Assembly: GCA_020310875.1 (NCBI GenBank)
Contig: CM035407.1
Span: forward strand, 203,455,627-203,519,626
Origin: Ceratopteris richardii
Lineage: Eukaryota > Streptophyta > Polypodiopsida > Polypodiales > Pteridaceae
Direction: 5' to 3'
DNA length: 64,000 bases
Shown here: positions 56,118 through 64,000 of the stretch, piece by piece
Layout of the letters: each line of letters starts with the position of its first letter
Position numbering within the stretch: position 1 is the stretch's first letter
Position numbers and translations under genes: made by a program
The notes under the pieces: model-generated
Database searches by the model: none
The model's input: only the letters and a program-made list of their open reading frames with translations
What the model was told of the DNA's origin: nothing

Positions 56118-56714
56118 ATGAAAAGCAAGAGTCAAAACCATAAGAAACAACCCAGAAGCAGTAAAGAGCATAAAGAACCAGAGATTCGGGAGAAGGTTCC
56201 CATTCCACCGCTTATCCGAGAAGTAGAGAAACCAGGATCCATTTTAGCTGACCCAAAACCTGATGACCTAGACATGTGGCTGAAAGCTTACCAAGCTAGG
56301 ATTAAGACTGGACCAAATGTAGAGCAACATGAAAAGCTTTACCCACAAGGAGAATTAGAAAAAGAGAGGCTTGCGATATGTCGAAAACTTATAGAGGTAG
56401 CACAAGCAACCCTAGAAAAGACTATCCCAGCCCTTCCAGAAACGAGGATAGCAAAGGATAAATACAAGGAGTATTTCAAAGCCAAGGATAAAGAACCTAA
56501 AGAGAAGGATGGCAAGTGTAAGCGAATAAGAACCCAGAAAGAACCGATATCAACCATACCTGACCTAGAGGCTGAATGGCCAAAGGAATTATGGAATAGA
56601 ATCCGAGAAGAACAATGGAAGAAGAATCGAGTGACTAAGCCTCCCTTTGAGGAATTAGAAGTGGAGGTTTATCAACCCAATCCCAATATGGAGGAAGTAT
56701 ATGAGGAAGTGTGA
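56118..56714 (+). pseudogene. gag: Gypsy P: Gag C-terminal linker
   Basis: Lies one frame away from the rest of gag-pol because of shifts near 56030 and between 56714 and 56950. It is rich in Lys, Glu and Pro, with ILADPKPDDLDMWLKAYQAR that matches K at 28010-28070 and a helix that ends in RIREEQWKKNRVTKPPFEEL (K: IREIQEEKWAKESEAPP). The segment joins nucleocapsid and protease in both elements. Its function is unknown. Confidence 0.75.
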
Positions 56715-56955
56715 AGGCTAGACAGAAATAGAGAAGAAGCTCATAGCATTTCAACTTTACCTAATTACATGGGAGAATACGAAAAGGAGTCTATGATAAT
56801 CCGAGCACCCACAGTACATGGAAAAGGAAAAGAAAATTCATAAAAGAGTTCACACAATCTAACGGAACTAAAGAAAACAAAAGTACAATGCAAACTGACC
56901 GTGGAAAGAATTACTTCAGGTTAAATCGCAATTATGGAAGCAATTAGCAAGTCAA

Positions 56956-57400
56956 TTGGAATTAGGGCAAGAGAAGGAAGAAAAAGAAGTCAAGGGAAAA
57001 GAAAACTCATCTAAGGTACAAATCCCAGTTGATAAGGTGGGAGAATTCAGTGAAGGAGACGAAGGTAATACGTGTCTACCTGTCACTTACAATGGGTACA
57101 TGACCAAGGCAATCCTAGACACAGGAGCTGGAGTAGGAATCGCCACCAAGGAGATTTGGGAGAAATGGGGAAAGCATGCCTTACGGCCCATACGCATGAA
57201 GCTCCAGTTAGCAGACGGTCATGTGGAGAAATCCTTAGGAATACTGGAAAGAATCAAATTAACAACCTGTGGAGTTGAATTTGAACACACATTAGCCATC
57301 TGTAAATTTGAAAAGGCTAACAACTACGAAATGATATTAGGATGACCTTTCATGAGACAAATGCGGGTAGTGCAAGACTGAGGAAGAGATTCATTATACC
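56956..57400 (+). pseudogene. pol: Gypsy P: first retropepsin (canonical position)
   Basis: Aspartic protease upstream of RT: SEGDEGNTCLPVTYNGY, then AILDTGAGVGIATKEIW with the intact DTG active site, LRPIRMKLQLADGH (flap region) and YEMILG before a TGA at 57343-57345 (K has AGA here). TGG-to-TGA follows at 57379. It would process Gag-Pol. Similar to K and F. The catalytic residues are intact, unlike K. Confidence 0.88.
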
Positions 57401-58240
57401 TGCAACATCAAGGAAATACCACCAAAATAAACTTGCACACATTTTCATATCGAGATGTCCCTCCACTACAATGGAATCCCATACACAAGGAGGAAGATGA
57501 CTTGTCTATTCATAGCGCCGGATCAAGCGATCAATCATGGATGCACGAGGACGCCTAGTTTTGGATGTGCAAAGAAGCCAAGAAAGAGGACAATAAAAGA
57601 CAGATGTGGCCAAAAGGATATCCTAACTACCAACCTGTAGAAGACCCAAGGTACATGCCTCAAATCCTTCCGGATGAAACCTTTGAACCACATGGATGGA
57701 TGGAAATCTTAGCCACCTTAGATGTGTGTGTGAATGAGGAAGTACTAACTATGAACGAGTGCATAGATGAAGAAGGCCATGATGTGAATTCATACATGGT
57801 TGTTCTTCAAGAAGTGGAAGAAGGAGAAATCTTGGAAAAAGAATGGAAAGAGGAATATGAGAGTATAGAAATGGAACCAGAATTCGATTCAGAAGAGAGC
57901 TATCTAGACACCATTCAAACCAAAGGGGAGTAGGAACCGACAAAGATCTTGGCAATTGAAGCCGCTCCCATATTACAAAAGCGAGAGGAAAACATGAGTG
58001 AAATTGAACCAAATCCAGATCTTTTCGAGGGTCTTGAACATTTTAAAAGATATGAAGTAGAAGAGAGAAAGGTAGCCATTCAAATGCCTAAACGAGAGGC
58101 TCCAGACAGAGAAGCATACGACAACAAAGAACAAACAAAAACAATCATAGTGACAGTGGAAGATGGAGAAGAAAGATGTACATACATAGGTAAAGATGTG
58201 TCAGTTGAAGAGGAAGAAGAACTAATACAATTGATCAGAG
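57401..58240 (+). pseudogene. pol: Gypsy P: acidic linker between protease and RT
   Basis: Same frame as the protease, with blocks shared with K: VPPLQWNPI, SWMHEDA, FEPHGWMEILATLDV and an Asp/Glu-rich middle (about 57700-57930), then FEGLEHFKRYEVEERKV, MPKREAPDREAYDNKEQTK and YIGKDVSVEEEEELIQLI. Stops at 57559 (TAG) and 57931 (TAG). K, P and F all have it, so it is a lineage feature. Its role is unknown. Confidence 0.75.
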
Positions 58241-59635
58241 AATATTGAGACGTATTCGCATGGACATATAAGGATCTCAAGGGTGTGGAACCCTCGATTT
58301 GTTTTCATAGAATACCAATGACACTAGATGCTAAACCATCAAAACAATGCCCATATACATACAATGAGGTCTATGCTGCTAAAATTAAGGAGGAAATAGA
58401 CAAGGTATTAGTGGCAGGATTCATATATGAAATAGAACACACCGAGTGGGTGTCGTCTTTAGTAGTTGTGCCTAAGAAGAACGGAAAACTGAGGGTGTGC
58501 ATTAACTTGAAAAAGGCAAATGTAGCCACCATACGTGACAGCTACCCATTGCCCATTACGGACCATCTATTGGAAAGAGTGGCAAGAAAAGAGGTATATA
58601 GCTTCTTAGATGGATTCTCCGGATACAATCAAGTAGCTATTGCTACTGAGGATCAACATAAGACCGCATTTGCGACTGAATGGGGAGTCTATGCTTTCCG
58701 AGTGATGCCTTACGGACTCACGAATGTGCCTGCCACCTTCCAACGATTGATGTGTCATGTCTTCAAGGAATTCCTGAAAAAGAGCATGGAAGTGTATGTA
58801 GATGACCTATGTACATATTCAAATCAAAGGGTGGACCATATTCCTAAATTGCGATAGATATTTAATAAATGCCGACAATACAGAGTCTGGCTAAACCTAG
58901 AGAAATGTGTCTTCGTGGTAAGACAAGGGAAGATCTTAGGACACGTAGTCTCTAGAAATGGAATTTCCACGGATGAAGATAAAATTAAGGTCATCTTAGA
59001 GCTCCCTCGACCTAAAAATGCGAAAGAGGTACAAGCATTTATGGGACATTGTGGATACTACCGTCGATTTATCCACATGTAGGCCATAATCGCCAAACCC
59101 CTGTATGGGCTCTTAACTCAATTCACTTGGACAGAGAAATGTGAGAAGGCATTCAATGAGTTAAAGAAGTGGCTTAGCACCGCTCCAATTCTGAAATCAC
59201 CGAATTGGAACAAGCCTTTTCATATTCATGTTGATGCGTCTAATTACGCAATAGGATGTATATTAGCCCAACCAGTCAATGAACGAAAATTAGATCATCC
59301 AGTTGCCTATGCGAGCAGACAACTGGATCAAGCTGAAAGGAATTATACCACTACTGAGAGAGAAGGATTAGGAATGGTCTATGCAGTAAAGAAATTCAGA
59401 CACTATCTCTTAGCCAACAAATTCAAGTTCTTCATAGACCATCAAGCTTTATTGTACCTAGTCAATAAGCCATGTAACACGGGAAGATTGGTAAGATGGT
59501 TCCTACTACTGATAGAGTTCGACTTTGAAGTGATAGTGAAAAAGGGAAACACGCATGTAAGAGCAGATCACCTTTCTAGGTTAACACACGGAGAACCACC
59601 AAGTGGAGTATCTGATGATCTACCAGACACTTAAT
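58240..59635 (+). pseudogene. pol: Gypsy P: reverse transcriptase and RNase H
   Basis: After TGA 58246-58248 (K has AGA, arginine) the RT reads VFAWTYKDLKG, VVVPKKNGKLRVCINLKKAN, YSFLDGFSGYNQVAIATED, YGLTNVPATFQRLM and the active site EVYVDDL (near 58790-58810). TAG at 58855 and TAG at 59080 interrupt the later part (LGHVVS, GHCGYYRRF). RNase H shows FHIHVDASNYAIG, YTTTEREGLGMVYAVKKF, FIDHQALLYLVN and RADHLSRL. The catalytic residues are intact. A small deletion at about 59632 shifts the frame before the integrase. Confidence 0.92.
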
Positions 59636-61262
59636 CTGGAAGTTTGTCCAAAGTGGGCAGAGAAACTAATTCCTATACTTACTCATGGCCCACAACACCC
59701 AATTAACAAAGAGAGCAAAAAGGAAATCCTCCAATCAAAAAATTTGCACATTATTGTTGGAAGTGTGTACTATAAGGAACCCAATGGTGTATTGCTAAGA
59801 TGTGTTGAGGAGGACGAACAAATGAAGCTGATTGAACAAGCACGTGTGAACAAATGGAGGACACACAAAGGAACTCATGGAACTATTAGGGAATTAAAAC
59901 GATTAGATACTGGCCCGACATGCCTGAGAATGCCCATGACTACGTAAGTAATTGTGCAGAATGCCAAGAGACAATCCCCGAGGATCATACATCCATACAT
60001 TTCTCAACGATAGCAGCCAATTGGAGCGAAACATTGATAAAATTCCTAAGGACAAGAGAACATGAGGAAGGAGTTAGCTTGGCAAGAAAATGATCCCTAG
60101 AAGAGATGAGCAAAGATTATGTACTTATGGGAAGACAATTGTTTAGAAGAGGAAAAGACAACCAATTACGATTATGTGTTCATGAAGGAGAGTATTTACC
60201 CATATTAGAGATGGCACACGCAGGTGCGGCAGGAGGTCATTTTTCAACTGAGAGAACTGTAAAAATGATCCTTTTCGCGGGCTTGTGGTGGCCAACTTTA
60301 CATATGGATGCGGAAACATATGTACGAAGTTGCGAGACTTGCCAAAGGGCTAAATACCCAATTCGGAGAGGTGACATGCCATTAAGACCCATGGTTTGTG
60401 CGAGAGCATTCTCCAAATGGGGTATTGACTTCATAGGACCCATTAACCCACAAGCCAAAGGATCACATGCTGAATACATCATAGTAGCCACAGATTACTT
60501 GACAAAATGGGTAGAGGAAAAGGCTACGAGAAAGAATGATGCTCAAACCATGGTTAAGTTTCTTTTTGAGCATATCTTCACTCGTTTCGGGTTACCAATT
60601 GAGATTGTGAGTGACTGAGGAACCAACTTCATTAATGAAGTGATAGAATCTCTAATGAATGAGTTTTTAGTGGTCCACAAAAAATCAGCTACATACCATC
60701 CCCAAGCCAATGGTCAAGCGGAAAGTTCCAATAAAGTATTATGCACGGTGTTGACAAAGATTGTCAATAATGGGAGGTCTGACTCGGACAAGCAATTGCA
60801 TCATGCAATTTGGGCCTTCGGAGTCGCATACAAGACTACTATTGGAACTACCCCATTCAATTAAGTGTACGGGCATAATGCAATTTTGCCAATTGATTTT
60901 TTAATCCCCACTTTGAGAGTAGGCCAATAGTATGAATGGATCGGACATGAATTATCCCAACAACTAGACCAAATCGAGAAGTTGCACGAAACTAGGTTAC
61001 AAGCGGTAGCAGGAATATATGCATCCAAGAGAAGACAAAAGGCATATTATGATGCCCATATAAAAGACAAAGGACTTAAAGAAGGAGACCTAGTCCTGGT
61101 TTACACCTTAAAGAAACATGCCAAGAAGTTACAAAAACGCGGATATGGACCTCTGATCATAAATAGGATCTCTACTAGTGGAGCAGTTAATCTAGCCACT
61201 TTAGATGGAGACATTCTTCCTAACTACATAAGCAGATGTAGAGTGAAGCGATTCATGGACAC
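59636..61262 (+). pseudogene. pol: Gypsy P: integrase with two zinc-binding modules
   Basis: First module 59740-59985: LHIIVGSVYYKEPNGVLL, THKGTHGTIRELK and, after a frame change near 59910, NCAECQE. A linker with NWSETLIKFLRT follows, then TGA at 60091. Second module 60116-60350: YVLMGRQLFRRGKDNQL, AHAGAAGGHFSTERTVK, LWWPTLHMDAETYVRSCETC. The core has GIDFIGP, EIVSD then TGA 60616 in place of the Arg codon of SDRGT, and YHPQANGQAESS. The C-terminal domain is 60868-61262 (RGYGPLIINRIS). Each module has its own His/His/Cys/Cys set. Gypsy M has only one module. Confidence 0.88.
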
Positions 61263-62697
61263 ACTCACGGATCAAATGTTAGCACGTCTAATCGGTGCTC
61301 AAAATAGGAAGAAAGAGGAAGAACGGATTAGAGAGGAGGCCTGGCAAGAAGCCCTAGAACGCATCAAGAAACGAAAGGAATGGATTAGGCAAAGAGACGA
61401 ACGGTATCGCAGAGGAGAAGAGCCTATCCCTATGGCTAATTACCAAATCCATAAATCTTACACAACAAATGCCTACATGTCACAGCCTTATTTAAACCTA
61501 GGGATTGGCATGACAGATTACAAGTTGATAGATGCATTAACTGATTCAGGAGTAGGACTTAGTTGCATACGTAATATGGTCATAAAAGATCTTCAAATGA
61601 TTATGACTCCCACAAAAGCTCATATGATAGGAATTGGAGGGCAAATCATACAATGCATTGGAGCAACGATAGTATCCCTCCACCTAGGAAATTCTTTCAT
61701 GGAAAAACGAGTCTTAGTGTGCACAGATGAAGATTTAATAGAAGATTTGATCATAGGACAGGATTGGATCATTGAGAATGAAGTAAGCATCAACCTAACT
61801 CAAGGCTATATTTCAGCAAAGATAGGGCACAAGGAAATTTTTAGTCTATTAGGGGAGAAGCCTTCACAACAACCTAAAGCCATCGAGAGTGCCAAAGAAC
61901 GCAAAGAAGAGCTAGTGGAACATGATTCCAGTCTGAATACCTCACAAACCAATCTAGAAGAAGCAGAAAGCTCAAACCCTAATGTGTCCAAGGAAGAGGT
62001 GAAATCATCCTATTCAATTGGTGAACGGTCAAACACTAAGAAAACCAACAATTGGAGAGTTTCTCACATGACAACAGGATCACCAATTTGGAGAACTACA
62101 TTCAAAGACCCTATTCCAGAAAAAATCAAATTCAAATGGGTACGTAAGGATCAAGTGCAGAAACCAAAGATTGAAGCACCAACTCATAAGGAGAAAAAGG
62201 AGGACAAGCAATCAACATCACCAAAACCTGCATCAAAAAGGCTATTGCAATTATGGCTTCCTAAGCCTTTGATTGAAGCTTAGAAGGATAGACAACAGAT
62301 ATGGATTCCCAAAATGGTCAGACAAGCAGCCAAGCAAGAAATATGCAAACAGACGGATACATTACATCGAGACTTTCAGACTACAAAGCCAAGACAGACC
62401 CATCATAGAAACTTGAAGAGAAAAAACTCAATTACTAAAACATCTAAAGAAATACATGAATTTTGAAGGACCATAGAGAAGACACGGACTATCAACATGA
62501 CAACGAAGTGGATTTGGAAGACAAAGCGATGGAAAGGAATGGCCCACCACAACAACAAAGATTCTAATTGCACTCATGAAGTATCAAATGCACCTAAAGT
62601 ATGCATAGTAGGGCCACATTACAAGGCCAAGCATTCGACACGTGATGTACATAATGAAGTTAGTAGTGCACATTCTCCAATGGGAATTAGGACATAG
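61263..62697 (+). pseudogene. pol: Gypsy P: post-integrase region with second retropepsin-like domain
   Basis: The pol frame continues without a stop to 62281. A basic helix (KKEEERIREEAWQEALERIK) leads to a retropepsin-like domain at 61434-61850: LIDALTDSGVGLSCI, flap-like IGIGGQIIQCIGA, LIIGQDWIIENEV. A charged tail follows with repeated Trp-x-x-Lys elements (FKWVRKD, LQLWLPKP, QQIWIPKM), crossing TAG 62281 and TGA 62464, to TAG 62695. Element A retains the helix and domain (450-1130). Because DSG and LIxGQDW are kept in both copies, the domain was probably under selection. Processing by this domain is inference. Confidence 0.78.
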
Positions 62698-62897
62698 CTT
62701 CAACTTCCTTAGGAATGGACATGCTATGTAAATAAATAACTGCTTCGGCTACACTAATACTTGTTTTCTTTCAGGAAAAAGAAATAAAAAGATGTGGTAA
62801 GAGATCTCACTCATAGAACCAAGGGAAACGGAGTGACGGAATGACAACATATCACTACAATGCACTATACAGTTGTTATGCTTTCTATTAAAGCTAA

Positions 62898-64000
62898 TGC
62901 ACTTTTCCTTACAAGTGCAGATGGCTTCTGAAGATTCGGAAGCAACAGTTTCAAGAGGAAGTATTAGAATATCCTCTCCAGAGTATCACTAAAGCAAAGG
63001 GACATTGGTTCAGAGAAGATCAACCGGCTGGGGAGTACCTCTTCCTGGCAACAATCAAAATAATGGATACGGAGCATCAATTCCTGATCATGTCCCAAGA
63101 TTTTAGAGTGGTGCATGAACTCCCTTCGACAATTGACATTATGAAGAAAGAAGGCATCCACAAATACTTTGAATTGCTGATCTATAAACCTGATTTTCAA
63201 AGATGCACTCAAGTCATGAATACACTACAGCCTGCATTACATGATCCTTTGGTGCCAGAAGCTAGAGTAATGGATGGAGTAGGTGAATGGGTAGTCATCC
63301 AATTCACACATGATTTGATTAAGGAAGCTTTTGAATGGGAGAAGGACGGTATCACTGTCGTGAAGGAAGAGAGTCGAGGGGCAAAGACAAGAACCTTCAC
63401 GGACATCAATAGAGTTGACATAGAAGAGGAAGTCAGACTCATTCATCAACACTTCTGCTTCCCAAATATGCATCGGTATACGGCTCCTCAGAAGATTATT
63501 GTCCAGCTACTCTCACATGCCATCAAGCAGATTGGCAATCAAATTAATCTGACTCCTTACATACAGGAGAGACTATTCGAGGCAAAGAAGCAATGGAATA
63601 GCAAGAAGTTCCTCAATGGCAGTGTAGCTCTGACAATATTGATTTACCATGCTTTAGGCATTAGAGAGCATCTGCAAGAAATGCCATCGTCGACTGCCAT
63701 CGTTAAGTATGCCAAAGTCGCCATAGTTCTTAAAAAGAAAAGAGGAGTCAAGATTGTGGAAGAGGCAAAAACTAGCTCTCAACCCAGAATGAGAGGCACA
63801 AAGAGATTAAGGGAAGTAAAGTCAGTGGAAGAGGAAGTTCCAGCCACGAAAAGAGCGCATGTACTTCCAAAGACACGGATTGAAGAGCAAAGGCCGATTA
63901 TAGAAGAAGATTTAACTAAGGCCCTTGAAGATACACACCAATATACAAAAGGGCAAGTCAATTTACCAGTACAAGGGCACCACTATCAGCAGGCCCACCA
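62898..64000 (+). CDS. Gypsy P: ORF3, open to the window edge
   Basis: A frame without stops runs from 62898 past 64000 (at least 367 codons), in a frame different from pol. The first ATG in this frame is 63063. A pyrimidine-rich tract and CAG at 62918-62920 just before ATGG (62921, other frame) look like a splice acceptor, so a spliced start is possible. The N-terminal part looks globular (EYLFLATIKIMDTEHQFLI, FVVIQF-type strands and helices: HQHFCFPNMHRYTAPQKIIV), then a basic tail (LKKKRGVKIVEEAK, RMRGTKRLREVKS). No signal peptide or membrane helix is visible. It occupies the position of ORF3 in K and M but does not look like either. It is the only long unbroken frame in the window. Confidence 0.75.

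Overview
This window looks like repeat-rich nuclear DNA from a seed plant with a large genome. The evidence is wall-to-wall LTR retrotransposons of plant type, both Ty3/gypsy and Ty1/copia, with nested insertions, long LTRs, Athila-like and Met-tRNA primer sites, and C-to-T decay in plant methylation contexts. A gymnosperm-sized genome would fit, but no host gene is clear enough to fix the lineage. Nothing bacterial is present: no operons, ribosome binding sites or CRISPR.

Layout. 1-1180: 3' end of a gypsy element (A). 1185-2945: LTRs of a non-coding family placed head to head around a primer-binding site, forming a palindrome. 3170-5990: degenerate copia (C), forward. 6050-7490: truncated copia (D), reverse. 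7500-10380: unresolved. 10390-12050 and 18795-18960: reverse gypsy (F), split by a nearly intact non-autonomous LTR element (G, 12051-18794) with 2,369-bp LTRs and no pol. 18965-19790: two LTR pieces, one with a perfect 43-bp inverted repeat. 19800-25000: AT-rich, nothing recognised. 25003-26340: possible host-gene fragment, reverse strand. 26378-26860: copia LTR. 26868-36040: gypsy K. 37337-48985: copia L, split by gypsy M (38130-47438, reverse). 49130-50790: coiled-coil remnant and a reverse LTR. About 50790 to the right edge: gypsy P, the best preserved long element, running out of the window.

The most interesting system is the lineage of A, F, K and P. Its gag-pol is one frame of about 3,100 codons in P. 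Gag carries four zinc-knuckle-like motifs. The integrase N-terminal zinc-binding module occurs twice in tandem, in both K and P. A second retropepsin-like domain lies after the integrase, in both A and P. P also has a leader packed with about 50 TATCG motifs and a third ORF of at least 367 codons before the 3' LTR. K and M also carry long third ORFs, but with different architectures (proline-rich plus coiled coil).

Most elements are dead by stop codons. In M all 13 interrupting in-frame stops are TAG or TGA, as expected from deamination of CAG and CGA. K additionally has a 25-bp duplication, a 2-bp deletion and loss of the protease aspartate. G looks recent: its two LTRs match without gaps, with two substitutions seen.
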